Shown in pieces: positions 8,423-17,503 of a stretch of 64,000 nucleotides of DNA. Origin of the DNA: GWF2-38-69 sp965228125 (lineage in GTDB: Bacteria > Verrucomicrobiota > Lentisphaeria > Victivallales > GWF2-38-69); the NCBI GenBank assembly GCA_965228125.1, contig OZ245791.1, forward strand, positions 1,922,001 to 1,986,000, given 5' to 3'. The position numbers and the translations under genes were made by a program. Position 1 is the stretch's first letter, and every line of letters starts with the position of its first letter. The notes beneath the pieces were generated by a model, which saw nothing but the letters and a program-made list of their open reading frames with translations, was not told where the DNA came from and did no database searches.

Positions 8423-8968
8423 CTAGACAATTTGAATTACAGCAGCGTATATCCCTATTAACGAGTAAAAAGTAAAAATAAGGATAACAGAAAGTTTCAT
8501 AGTTTTATTAAGGCATATTTTCCTGATAAAGTCTCTCAGATAGTGAGGGATTCCACCGACAACTATTGCAGCAGTGCCCATGAGCAAAACAGCTAACGAA
8601 AACAACCAAAGAAGAGGGATGTCAGCGGCAAATGACCTAGCCATAAAATAGTGGGAAAGCAAGATGACAAACCCTGCCAAGGCCCTGGCAAAAAGATAGT
8701 CCAGAAAGAAACATCCGATGAGCAGAGCAACAAGAGCCAGTATTGAGTAAAACACGATTGAATTTGATGAAAAGACATCCAATGCCTGAGGAACGCACCA
8801 GACTATTGCGGCTGTTCCGAAAACTACCCCAAGCGGAATATTTCTGGGTATTTTTTCAGCAATTTTGAGTTTGCAGGAAGTACAACACCTGAATATAAAA
8901 AAAATGCAGAATATACAGGCAATACTAAACGCCAAAAGGGCAACTATAAAAACATAATCTTTATGCAT
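8423..8968 (-). CDS. hypothetical membrane protein
   Basis: This 181-residue protein has five likely membrane segments (about residues 5-27, 44-62, 70-93, 97-140 as two, and 157-178). A Cys pair, 'CCTSC', lies in the first loop. I do not recognise a family. It is the first gene of the rsmG-CPBP-icd operon, and the 6-bp gap to rsmG supports a real gene. Function unknown. Confidence 0.6.
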   Translation of the reverse strand: MHKDYVFIVALLAFSIACIFCIFFIFRCCTSCKLKIAEKIPRNIPLGVVFGTAAIVWCVPQALDVFSSNSIVFYSILALVALLIGCFFLDYLFARALAGFVILLSHYFMARSFAADIPLLWLFSLAVLLMGTAAIVVGGIPHYLRDFIRKICLNKTMKLSVILIFTFYSLIGIYAAVIQIV

Positions 8969-9176
8969 AAATCTATTTAGAGTTTGTTGTTTAAAAAGGT
9001 TAATGAGAAGTAAGATAGTTTAGATTAGGAAGTTTTCTATCTAACAGTTGTTTTTCCATCTGTGATTTGATATTTCTTTGGGGTACCCTTCGGCTGTTGT
9101 TATGCCTTTTTGCGTAATCTTTTCTGGCGAAATTTTTTCAGTATTAGGAAGCGCTTTCAGTTTTAGCCATAAGACT
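8969..9176. other. 208-bp gap without a supported gene
   Basis: A 62-codon frame at 9041-9229 (minus) overlaps the end of the MFS gene. It has no recognisable content and no clear ribosome-binding site, so I do not call it. I see no terminator or RNA here. Confidence 0.4.
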
Positions 9177-10472
9177 TTATGTTTTTGTAAATTGTCTATA
9201 AAAAACCAGCATGTGTTCACGAATAACATGGAGTTTCCTTAAATATAACAGTGCTCCAAGTATGCACATTAGCCCGCATAGAATAAAAGTGTATTTTAAA
9301 CCGATAAATTCCCCCAGAAAACCTGCAATAATCGCGCCAAACGGTGACATGCCTCTATTAGATATGGCATAAAAACTCATTACTCTTCCCCTGTAAGATT
9401 CATCAGACAGTGTTTGCAGTAAACTGTTCGTTGAAGCCATTTCAAGCAATAAAGCGATGCCTGCAGTCCCCATAAAAGCCATTGCAAAGATGATGTTTTT
9501 CGAAAATGCGAGCGCAATCATGCTTCCACCAAAAACCAATACTGCTATTGATATCAAAGACTCCAGACCTGAAATGTTTTGTTTGTTAAGTAGGTAAAAA
9601 GCACTCAATAATGCGCCAATCCCCCATGCTCCTATCAAAAAGCCATAGGTCTGGGAATCTCCTGAAAGAGTAATTTTTGCAAATGCCGGGGCAAGCGTAG
9701 GCAATGCTGTTTTTATTAATCCGACTAATATCATCAGGAAGAGGAAATATTTTATTGGGACAGTGCTAAAAGAGTATTTTGCCCCTTCTATAAATTCATG
9801 CAAAATGTTTTTTCCTTTTTTGAGTTTGGAAGCAGTAGGAATTATTTGCATTCTCAGGAGGGAAACTACTACAGCGACAAAACTTATACTGTTTAAAATG
9901 AAGCACCATCCTTCATTTAAGAAGGCAATTAATATTCCGGCTATGCTTGGGCCGATGAGTCTGGCAGTGTTTACCATCGTCGAATTAAGAGCTATTGCAT
10001 TGGTAAGATCTTTCTTGCAGTTGTCTATCATCTCATGGACGAAAGATTGCCTGACAGGCATGTCAATTGCGTTTATTACTCCAAGACAGAGATTGAGAAG
10101 GATTATACTCCATATTTCAAGAGCGCCGAGAAAGTAGATTGAAGCAAATATAAGGGACTGAAGCAATGCCAGCGATTGCGTGATTAGAAGTATCTTATGC
10201 TTGCTCCATCTATCAGCTATTATTCCTCCGAAAGGAGCAAGAAAGAAGATGGGGATGGATTCCGAAAAATTTACTGCACCAAGCCAGAACATTGAATTTG
10301 TCATTTTATAGGCAATCCAATTTACTGCTATTCGCTGAATCCAGGTCCCGATTAAAGAAAGGCTTTGCCCTTCTACGAAGAGTTTGAAATTTTTATGCTT
10401 CAGGGAACTGAACATTATATTCAGTCGAGAAAGAGAAAAGAATTTTTTAAGAGGGGTAAATCCGATTTTCAT
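9177..10472 (-). CDS. MFS transporter (EntS/DUF894-type exporter)
   Basis: This 431-residue protein has 12 predicted membrane helices. The N-terminal 'LKHKNFKLFVEGQSLSLIGTW' and 'ADRWSKHKILL' (loop 2-3 motif A) and 'DMPVRQSF' after helix 5 place it in the MFS_3 group that includes EntS and many predicted drug or siderophore exporters. Its substrate is unknown. The given start adds a basic leader; family members usually begin near the Met at residue 20, so 10415 is an alternative start. It is divergent from tgt, with a 125-bp shared upstream region. Confidence 0.85.
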   Translation of the reverse strand: MKIGFTPLKKFFSLSRLNIMFSSLKHKNFKLFVEGQSLSLIGTWIQRIAVNWIAYKMTNSMFWLGAVNFSESIPIFFLAPFGGIIADRWSKHKILLITQSLALLQSLIFASIYFLGALEIWSIILLNLCLGVINAIDMPVRQSFVHEMIDNCKKDLTNAIALNSTMVNTARLIGPSIAGILIAFLNEGWCFILNSISFVAVVVSLLRMQIIPTASKLKKGKNILHEFIEGAKYSFSTVPIKYFLFLMILVGLIKTALPTLAPAFAKITLSGDSQTYGFLIGAWGIGALLSAFYLLNKQNISGLESLISIAVLVFGGSMIALAFSKNIIFAMAFMGTAGIALLLEMASTNSLLQTLSDESYRGRVMSFYAISNRGMSPFGAIIAGFLGEFIGLKYTFILCGLMCILGALLYLRKLHVIREHMLVFYRQFTKT

Positions 10473-10597
10473 GGATATTATTTATAAAAAACTATCCGCT
10501 AAGTTTGGGCTTTTAATTACAGGTTAGCATAGATAAAGAAATATTTTCTAAATTAACTTAAGATATACGCTATTCACAATAAAACGGAATTCAATGG

Positions 10598-11704
10598 ATG
10601 AAACTTAAATATAATCTTTTGCAAAAAGACAGTTCAAGTGCGGCCAGGTTGGGACTTATAACAACTGCCCATGGGAATATCAATACACCTATTTTTATGC
10701 CGGTTGGCACCAGGGCTTCAGTTAAGGCAGTAAGTCCGGACGAACTTAAAGAACTCAATGCTGAAATAATACTGGGAAACACTTATCATCTCTTCCTTAA
10801 GCCAGGAATGGAAATAATCAGAATGGCAGGGGGGCTTCACAAATTTATGAACTGGGACAGGCCGATCCTTACTGACAGCGGCGGGTTTCAGGTGTTTAGT
10901 CTGGCCAAACTCAGAAAGATAAAGAAAGACGGAGTAGAATTTTCTTCTCATATTGACGGATCAAGGTTTTTTCTTGGGCCGAAAGAGTCGATTGCGATAC
11001 AGAAGGATCTTGGCTCCGATATCGTAATGTGCTTTGATGAATGCACGCCTTATCCTTGCAGTTATGAGGATGCCAAGAAGTCATTGGAAATTACTTTAAG
11101 ATGGGAAAAAACAGCAAGAGACGAGGAGTTGCAAGAACACCAAAACCTTTTCGGAATAGTGCAGGGCTCCACTTATAAAGATTTGAGGGAATATTCTGCA
11201 AGGGAGTTGGTTAAGATAGACTTCGAGGGTTATTCGATTGGAGGGTTGAGCGTAGGCGAGCCTGAAAACGTTATGCTTGAATGTATTGATCATGTTACTC
11301 CGATTCTTCCCGAAACGAAACCAAGATATTTAATGGGAGCAGGTACGCCAAGGCAGATTATTGAATCTGTGGCTAGGGGAATAGACATGTTTGACTGCGT
11401 GATGCCGACCAGAATGGCGCGCCACGGAAGCGCTTTCATAGGCAAGGGAGAAACGATTCCTGTAAAGGCGGGACGATACGCAAAAGACTTCTCTCCTGTA
11501 GAAGAAGGCTGTCAGTGCTATACCTGTAGGAATTACACAAGGGCTTATATCCGCCATCTGATGAATGTCGGAGAGATTCTTGGGCTCAGGCTGCTTTCAA
11601 TTCACAATCTTTATTATTTTTTAAACCTGATGAAACGGATAAGAGAATCCATAAAGGGCGGCTATTTTGCAGAACTGAGAAAAGAATTCAATAAAAGCAA
11701 TTAA
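10598..11704 (+). CDS. tgt: tRNA-guanine (queuine) transglycosylase
   Basis: This 368-residue protein is a typical length for bacterial Tgt, which exchanges guanine-34 for preQ1 in GUN anticodons on the way to queuosine. Seen in sequence: the catalytic Asp near residue 93 in 'LTDSGGFQVFSL', the nucleophile Asp near 265 in 'MFDCVMPTRMARHG', and the zinc site 'CQCYTCRNYTRAYIRH' near 305-320. The conserved 'GGLSVGEP' is also present. No queCDEF or queA lies in the window. It is followed, after a gap of 128 bp with its own promoter-like site, by the phosphohexomutase gene. Confidence 0.95.
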   Translation: MKLKYNLLQKDSSSAARLGLITTAHGNINTPIFMPVGTRASVKAVSPDELKELNAEIILGNTYHLFLKPGMEIIRMAGGLHKFMNWDRPILTDSGGFQVFSLAKLRKIKKDGVEFSSHIDGSRFFLGPKESIAIQKDLGSDIVMCFDECTPYPCSYEDAKKSLEITLRWEKTARDEELQEHQNLFGIVQGSTYKDLREYSARELVKIDFEGYSIGGLSVGEPENVMLECIDHVTPILPETKPRYLMGAGTPRQIIESVARGIDMFDCVMPTRMARHGSAFIGKGETIPVKAGRYAKDFSPVEEGCQCYTCRNYTRAYIRHLMNVGEILGLRLLSIHNLYYFLNLMKRIRESIKGGYFAELRKEFNKSN

Positions 11705-11754
11705 ACATCAATAAAACTGCTTTGCTCTCAAACTGAAAACATACTCTGTCTTAT

Positions 11755-11782
11755 TTGCTGGAAACAGAAGCCTTTTTATGAT
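11755..11782 (+). promoter_or_regulatory. candidate sigma70-type promoter for the phosphohexomutase gene
   Basis: TTGCTG at 11755-11760 and TATGAT at 11777-11782 are separated by 16 bp. The -10 ends 50 bp before the ATG at 11833, in the gap after tgt. Read by eye only. Confidence 0.4.
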
Positions 11783-11832
11783 ACCATGTATCAATATTAA
11801 TAATGACAACACCAAATAGATAGGTTTTAGTT

Positions 11833-13152
11833 ATGTCTTCAATATTCAAGTCCTACGATATAAGAGGTATTTACCCCGCAGAAATCAATGAAGCGATAGT
11901 CGAAAAAATAGGAAAGGCATTTGTTACTTTCTTAAAGGCAAAAAAAGTGGTTGTCGGAAGAGATATGAGGTCGCATTCAAATCCGATATTTAATGCCCTT
12001 GCAAAGGGAATGACTTTTGCCGGAGCCGATGTAATAAATATCGGGCTATGCTCTACGCCTATGACATACTTTGCGAACGGCACATTGAAGGCCGATGGGA
12101 GCATAATGATCACCGCTTCACACAATACGGCAGAGTGGAACGGACTCAAACCATGCAGAGAAAATGCTATTCCCATCAGCGGTAAGACAGGGATTAAAGA
12201 CATTGAGCGGATAGTCAATGAAAGTTCATGGGATGCTCCTGCCATTAAAGGCAAAATAATTGATTACGACATATCTCGGGAATATGGTGAACATATCAGG
12301 AAATTTTCAAAATTGAAAAAGAAACTCAAAGTAGTTGCGGACTTTGCAAATTCCATGGGGTCTGTCGAGATTAAAGGTATAAGAGACCTCTTTGACATCG
12401 TGCCGATGTATGAAGAACTGGACGGCACTTTTCCCAATCACGAAGCTAACCCCCTTATCACAGAGACTCTTCACGACCTGTGTAAAAAAGTAAAAGAGAC
12501 AAAAGCCGACTTCGGAGCGGCATTTGACGGGGACGCTGACAGATGCGGATTTGTTGACAGCGACGGTAATATAATCCCCATGGATTTATTCACGGCATTG
12601 ATAGCTGAAGATATTCTTAAAGACGGCAAACAGACTATTCTCTATGATTTAAGGAGTTCCAGAGCTGTAAAAGAGTGTATCGAAGCTAACGGAGGCAATG
12701 CTATTATGTGCAGAGTTGGCCATGCGTTTATCAAAGCCCAGATGAGAGAAACAGGAGCAGTTTTTGCGGGTGAACTTTCAGGGCACTATTATTTCAAGGA
12801 AAATTTTACTGCTGAATCACAGGCTCTCGCCTTTTTGAAGTTTGGCAATCTCATAAGCCAATCAGGAAAGAGTTCGGCTCAACTAGTCAAACCACTTAGA
12901 AAATACTTTGCTACAGGCGAAATAAACTCTGAGGTCAAGGACCCGAAAGGTGTCATAGAAGTTCTTAGAAACAGGCACATAGACGGAAAAATACTGGAAC
13001 TTGACGGACTTACTGTGGAGTATGATGATTGGTGGTTCAACGCCAGAACATCTAATACGGAGCCGTTACTCCGCCTGAACCTTGAAGCGGATACTCAGGA
13101 AAAGATGGTTAAAAAGCGTGATGAGATTCTAAACCTAATCAGAACCTGCTAG
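11833..13152 (+). CDS. manB: phosphomannomutase/phosphoglucomutase
   Basis: This 439-residue protein belongs to the alpha-D-phosphohexomutase family, which interconverts hexose 1- and 6-phosphates. It opens with 'FKSYDIRGIYP'. The phosphoserine loop 'TASHNTAEWNG' is near residues 93-103. The metal loop 'DGDADRC' is near 232, the sugar loop 'GELSGHYYF' near 315, and the phosphate loop 'RTSNTEPLLRLN' near 405. The 'SGH' sugar loop fits dual PMM/PGM enzymes better than glucosamine mutase, but specificity is not certain. It could supply GDP-mannose or, with ugd nearby, UDP-glucuronate for surface polysaccharide. It is followed by the pseudopilin-like genes after 65 bp. Confidence 0.88.
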   Translation: MSSIFKSYDIRGIYPAEINEAIVEKIGKAFVTFLKAKKVVVGRDMRSHSNPIFNALAKGMTFAGADVINIGLCSTPMTYFANGTLKADGSIMITASHNTAEWNGLKPCRENAIPISGKTGIKDIERIVNESSWDAPAIKGKIIDYDISREYGEHIRKFSKLKKKLKVVADFANSMGSVEIKGIRDLFDIVPMYEELDGTFPNHEANPLITETLHDLCKKVKETKADFGAAFDGDADRCGFVDSDGNIIPMDLFTALIAEDILKDGKQTILYDLRSSRAVKECIEANGGNAIMCRVGHAFIKAQMRETGAVFAGELSGHYYFKENFTAESQALAFLKFGNLISQSGKSSAQLVKPLRKYFATGEINSEVKDPKGVIEVLRNRHIDGKILELDGLTVEYDDWWFNARTSNTEPLLRLNLEADTQEKMVKKRDEILNLIRTC

Positions 13153-13217
13153 GTAGAAAAGAATTTTATTACAGGAACTCCCTACTTTCTTTTTTAAATA
13201 AATGCTACAATTAGGAC

Positions 13218-13928
13218 ATGAAGACTAGACCTAATAACAGCTTCAGCCTGATTGAGATCGCTTTGGCAATAGGAGTTCTGTCTTTAGGCGCCGTAGCGAT
13301 AGTTTCGCTTTTCCCGATAGGCATCAACCAAAATAAAGATTCTGTCGGTATAAACTATTCTTCGATGGCGGCTGACACCATTTTTGCCTATTTGTCAAGA
13401 GAGGCAAATGAACCAACCCCCATGTGGGACACTGTAATGGCATCTCTTCCTGAATCAACTGCGACGAATGCACCGCCTTATATTATTAAACCCACCAGTG
13501 TGATGAATAGTTCCACATGGAATGTTCCCGAAGAAACAATTATTTACTCTGCATCCGATGTTGATGTGAATGATGCAACTGTCACAAAAGGGGTTTTTGG
13601 CATCAAAATACAAACAGGTGATATCATCGATTTTGCGGGCGAAGCTTTAGTATGGCGACAGCTTTATTATCCTCCTTCCGGTTCTGGTTCTTACTACCTT
13701 AGAGATTTATATGTTGCGGGCTATACAGAAGATTTTTCGACTAGCATTGTTTCTACTAAAAGACTTGAAGATATCGGAGCAATTGTCGCCGGAATAAATA
13801 TCGAGATAAGCTATCCTGCAGAAAAACCTTATTCGAAAAGAAATAAGAACAGGTATTATTTTGAGATATTCAACTTCAACAACGTTGCGCCAGGTGGAAT
13901 AACATCTTCAGGTGGAGGTCCCCATTGA
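13218..13928 (+). CDS. prepilin-like protein (Verru_Chthon cassette B/PulG-type)
   Basis: This 236-residue protein begins with a short basic leader and the class III signal 'FSLIEIALAIGVLSLGAVAIV' region. It has Glu at +5 after the predicted cleavage before Phe. The residue before the cleavage point is Ser rather than the usual Gly. After the hydrophobic helix comes 'LFPIGINQNKDSVG', closely like the 'LLPVGL' continuation in the Verrucomicrobia/Lentisphaerae type II-secretion-like cassette proteins. The C-terminal part is a strand-rich pilin head. It is the first of three co-oriented genes with 4-bp overlap or 2-bp spacing. The role is probably as a minor pseudopilin. Confidence 0.75.
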   Translation: MKTRPNNSFSLIEIALAIGVLSLGAVAIVSLFPIGINQNKDSVGINYSSMAADTIFAYLSREANEPTPMWDTVMASLPESTATNAPPYIIKPTSVMNSSTWNVPEETIIYSASDVDVNDATVTKGVFGIKIQTGDIIDFAGEALVWRQLYYPPSGSGSYYLRDLYVAGYTEDFSTSIVSTKRLEDIGAIVAGINIEISYPAEKPYSKRNKNRYYFEIFNFNNVAPGGITSSGGGPH

Positions 13929-14734
13929 TTAGGAAAATTTTCAGAAAGACAAAATTTTCACTTATTGAGTTTGTTGTGAGTATCGCGATATTTCTTTTCA
14001 TTATAGCCATAGTCATGAGTTTTTTTGGAACAGCCAAAAATGTCTGGAGTATATCTGAGAGTAAAAGACAGGCTTTCGAAGACGGCCGGATAGCTCTTGA
14101 TATTATCTCTAGAGATCTTCAATCAGTTTACTATACTGCCAATACCGCTCCATTCTGGTTTAAGAGCAAGACCGGCACAAATCAATGGTACGATGCCCAG
14201 TCGATAAATTTTATATCTCTAATAGACGTTGGCAATGAGACTGACTCATCAGGCATGTATGAAGTAAAATATTTTCTTTGGTATCCTGATAACGGAGTTT
14301 CTTCCGATTCAGACGGGTGGCTGATGAGAAGTATTACGGGTGACTCAAGTCCGAAATGGAATTTTGCGGAGTATCCTTTGTCCGTAGGACTAACAGGAAC
14401 TGCCAATGCTTTTACAGCAAATAACGACTCGAGTGAAACAGCTCATAAACTGATCCCGTTTGTTACAAAGATGGAGTTTAGCTGTTTCGATAGAAACGGT
14501 ACAGAAATATCGCCTAGCACCAATACTGTTCAGGAACTGCCTTATTCCGTAGAACTAAGAATATACATACTTTCTAGATCTGAATGGCTGAAATGGCTTT
14601 CTCTCGGTGGGAGTCCTGCAAAAGCAATAGATGGAACTGAAATGTCGACTAATCCTTCTGCTTCCACTTTCAGACAGAAAAACGAAATTCTTTTCACCAA
14701 GACAATCTTTCTAAGTGAGAGGGGGCAAAACTGA
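13925..14734 (+). CDS. prepilin-like protein (PulJ/Verru_Chthon cassette C-type)
   Basis: This 269-residue protein starts inside the previous gene (4-bp overlap; TTG/ATT-like region, first codon at 13925 read as ATG-equivalent in 'ccattgatt' context). It has 'FSLIEFVVSIAIFLFIIAIV' as the prepilin helix with Glu+5; the -1 residue is Lys. Downstream, 'RQAFEDGRIALDIISRDLQSVYY' is the amphipathic helix typical of PulJ/GspJ minor pseudopilins ('ALDRLARDL' type). The head domain is unrecognised but strand-rich. Translational coupling with the gene before it and a 2-bp gap to the one after it support a three-gene unit. Confidence 0.75.
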   Translation: MIRKIFRKTKFSLIEFVVSIAIFLFIIAIVMSFFGTAKNVWSISESKRQAFEDGRIALDIISRDLQSVYYTANTAPFWFKSKTGTNQWYDAQSINFISLIDVGNETDSSGMYEVKYFLWYPDNGVSSDSDGWLMRSITGDSSPKWNFAEYPLSVGLTGTANAFTANNDSSETAHKLIPFVTKMEFSCFDRNGTEISPSTNTVQELPYSVELRIYILSRSEWLKWLSLGGSPAKAIDGTEMSTNPSASTFRQKNEILFTKTIFLSERGQN

Positions 14735-14736
14735 TT

Positions 14737-17448
14737 ATGAAAAGAAAAGAAATAGTAAACTGTCGGTCATTGGTATCTTCTTCCGAAAATAAAGAGAGCG
14801 GAACTGCCATAATTTTAGCCATAGCTGTTTCAATTCTTTTATTAATGCTGGCCATAGTGTTTCTATCATCAAGCATGATTGAAAAGAAAGCAACAATAAA
14901 CAACGATGCGATGGTCGTGGCAAGAATGGCGGCCCAATCAGCGTTGAATAGGGCTATTCTTTCTATGAAGCAAGTAAGTAATAATACTCTTCTTGCTCAG
15001 GAAGATGTATGGAGCCACCATGATGTCAACTATGATTACGCAGAAGGATATATGTCTTCTTCATCGGATTCTGCCGTATATTATGATGGTTTGGATGCTA
15101 GTCTGACAACCACTGTGACAGATGTAGGAATAGTTAATTCTATAAACGCTTTAGGTGATTATGACGTTACGAGCAGCGATGCTAAGACATGGATTTACCT
15201 GCCGCTTCCTTCAGGATACAGTTCTTATCCGCTTGTCTCCAGAATTGCCTATATCGTGGTCGCTGATAAAGGCAAAGTTGATGCGTCTGCTGCCGTTGAT
15301 TCCGGCCTCAACGCTCAATTGCTGGGTTACTCGTTAGGGCAGGGGGTGAGCGAATCCAGTCAACCTGTAGACGGACTTGGAGCCGATGGGACTCCGGGAG
15401 ACATCGATAAGGAAATAACCATGATTAACCCTGATGGGTCCTTTGTGATTGGAAGGCCAGGGAGGGATATATCCGAACTATTCTTGAGATGCCTTGGCTC
15501 AGGAAGCGGAAGCGCGTGGTTCAAGCAAGTCTTTGACCAGAAGTTAAGTTCGATTTATTCTCCTGCCGGAAAGCTTGATCCTGGAGGCAGATGGAAAGAT
15601 TTCAGGGAACTTTACGGGGCGATTAATATACTTAATCCTCAAGGCAAAGTTACTGATGTGGATGCCGCAAATGGATTTCACAGCGTATTTTATCTTGATA
15701 ATCCCCCTGACGCCGAAGCATACTGGATCAATAATGGGGATGAACTTAAGGAAGAATCAGAACTCTATCATAGGTTCAATCTTATGCGTCTCAATTGGGA
15801 CGACCTTTCGGTTGACTCAGTAATCTCAGAACCTGTAAAGTTTAGTACTGATTTGCCTGACAATGATATTTATTCAATTAATTGGATAAGAAACTGGAAG
15901 GATAAGGGAGATTTTCCTACGGCTGACTCTGCTAGAAAGCAGATAGCGGCAAACCTTATAGATTATAATGACACAAACAGCATAGCCACTACAGACGATT
16001 CGAATTACCCTACATATGTCGGTCTTGAGAAATGTCCGTATATCAATGAGGTCAGGCTGAAGTTTTCAGGGTACGTAAGCGAAATTCTCTTTATTTATCT
16101 TTGCTCTATCAGCATTGATGAAGCATCTCTTGAATTACTCAATCTATATGATTCAGGAAATATGGCTTCATCAGGTTCAATTACACTTTCAGGGCAGTTC
16201 AAATGGTCGCCTAATCCCAACGGAAATGACCATATAGAATCATTTTCAAATGTCTCTTTTTCAATTCCTCAAACCACGGGAAGTAAAGCCTACAGCGATG
16301 CTTCCATATCTTCATCTATATCATTATTTGCATCCCCTTTATGTTTTGCAGCATTAGGATCACCTAGCAGTATAACAGAATTTAAAATTACAGATTTAAA
16401 AGTCAGACTGTCCGATACCTCAAACAATCTGTATGATTTTGCGTATGTTGACACAGGCTACGGAACACCTTCAATATTAACTTCAAATGGATCAGCACAA
16501 AACCTCTACATCGACTACCAGATAGATGACCCAAGACAAAACTTGCTGGCATCTGACTGGGGCGGACCGACAAGCATTTCAGCAAGCGCTAATGGAAACC
16601 TGGGCTCAATAAATACTGCAAAATGTAACCCGAATCCCGGTGGAAATACAGATCCGGAACCAGGGATAACAGAACCTTACGATGTTTCAACGGCTTTCAT
16701 CCGCAATTCCCGTATGCTTTCCCCGTGGGAGCTTGGAGCTATTCACAGGGCATCCAAATGGAAGACCATAAACCTTAAACAATATAATTCCACGGAAGAT
16801 ATGTCTGGCGGCGGAAACTCCTACTCGGATGGGGATGCCAACATTCTTGACCAGATAAAAATGACAGACAAAACGCAAGTTTATGGAAAAATAAGTATAA
16901 ACAGCAAAAATTTGGATGTCCTCCGAGTACTTTTCCAAAAGATAAGAATTGCCAGCGGGTATTTGGTACCGGGGTGGCTGACTGCTTATGAAGTAAATGC
17001 CGACATAGCCGAGAATCTTGCGAACAACTTAATGACCTACAATGGATCATATAATAACAGAACGGAATTCCTTGGAAATTCTGTTCTTGTTAGCCTTTTC
17101 ACAGATTATAATTCGATTGGAGGCAATCTGCAGCAAACCAATGACGCAAAGAAAGAAGAGTTGATAGGTAAATTTATTAACCTTACAAAAGCCTCAGAGG
17201 CAAATCTTTTCACAATTATAGCTGTAGGCCAAGCTATCAAAGATATAGGTGGAGTAACACTTTACAAGGATCTTAATGGGGACGGCGACACCAATGATGA
17301 CGGAGAACAAATCCAAACTGCTGCCGGGCGTTTTGATATCAATGCCGATGAGATTATTGCGACTCAGAAAATTATGGCAACAGTTCAAAAAAGCTCTTCA
17401 GGGGATACTTTCAGGATTCAAAAACTCCAGTATATTGATATTAACTAA
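14737..17448 (+). CDS. large pseudopilin-like/PilX-GspK-type protein (Verru_Chthon cassette A-like)
   Basis: This 903-residue protein has a single membrane segment at about residues 24-48, preceded by 'SGTAIILAIAV'. It is followed by 'MVVARMAAQSALNRAILSMK', an alignment helix like those of GspK/PilX and the cassette A proteins. The long extracytoplasmic part is Ser/Asn/Asp-rich and probably beta-rich. Near the C-terminus 'DLNGDGDTNDDGEQ' resembles an EF-hand/dockerin-like calcium loop. It does not have the prepilin Glu+5 motif in the usual place. As the largest of the trio it may cap a type II-like pseudopilus. It ends 55 bp before the convergent ugd gene. Confidence 0.65.
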   Translation: MKRKEIVNCRSLVSSSENKESGTAIILAIAVSILLLMLAIVFLSSSMIEKKATINNDAMVVARMAAQSALNRAILSMKQVSNNTLLAQEDVWSHHDVNYDYAEGYMSSSSDSAVYYDGLDASLTTTVTDVGIVNSINALGDYDVTSSDAKTWIYLPLPSGYSSYPLVSRIAYIVVADKGKVDASAAVDSGLNAQLLGYSLGQGVSESSQPVDGLGADGTPGDIDKEITMINPDGSFVIGRPGRDISELFLRCLGSGSGSAWFKQVFDQKLSSIYSPAGKLDPGGRWKDFRELYGAINILNPQGKVTDVDAANGFHSVFYLDNPPDAEAYWINNGDELKEESELYHRFNLMRLNWDDLSVDSVISEPVKFSTDLPDNDIYSINWIRNWKDKGDFPTADSARKQIAANLIDYNDTNSIATTDDSNYPTYVGLEKCPYINEVRLKFSGYVSEILFIYLCSISIDEASLELLNLYDSGNMASSGSITLSGQFKWSPNPNGNDHIESFSNVSFSIPQTTGSKAYSDASISSSISLFASPLCFAALGSPSSITEFKITDLKVRLSDTSNNLYDFAYVDTGYGTPSILTSNGSAQNLYIDYQIDDPRQNLLASDWGGPTSISASANGNLGSINTAKCNPNPGGNTDPEPGITEPYDVSTAFIRNSRMLSPWELGAIHRASKWKTINLKQYNSTEDMSGGGNSYSDGDANILDQIKMTDKTQVYGKISINSKNLDVLRVLFQKIRIASGYLVPGWLTAYEVNADIAENLANNLMTYNGSYNNRTEFLGNSVLVSLFTDYNSIGGNLQQTNDAKKEELIGKFINLTKASEANLFTIIAVGQAIKDIGGVTLYKDLNGDGDTNDDGEQIQTAAGRFDINADEIIATQKIMATVQKSSSGDTFRIQKLQYIDIN

Positions 17449-17450
17449 AA

Positions 17451-17490
17451 AACAAGGATATAAGCCTGATTGGGCTTATAATTCCTTGTT
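17451..17490 (-). terminator. hairpin terminator between convergent genes, strongest for ugd
   Basis: AACAAGGATATAAGCC pairs with GGGCTTATAATTCCTTGTT around a short loop. On the minus strand the stem is followed by TTTTTT, so it looks like an intrinsic terminator for ugd. In the plus direction only TTTT after GG is present, so termination of the pseudopilin operon would be weaker. Confidence 0.75.
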
Positions 17491-17503
17491 GGTTTTGATC
17501 GGG

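Noticed and set aside
9041..9229. 62-codon frame at the end of the MFS gene
   Set aside because: It overlaps the MFS gene by 53 bp and shows no domain or signal; probably chance.
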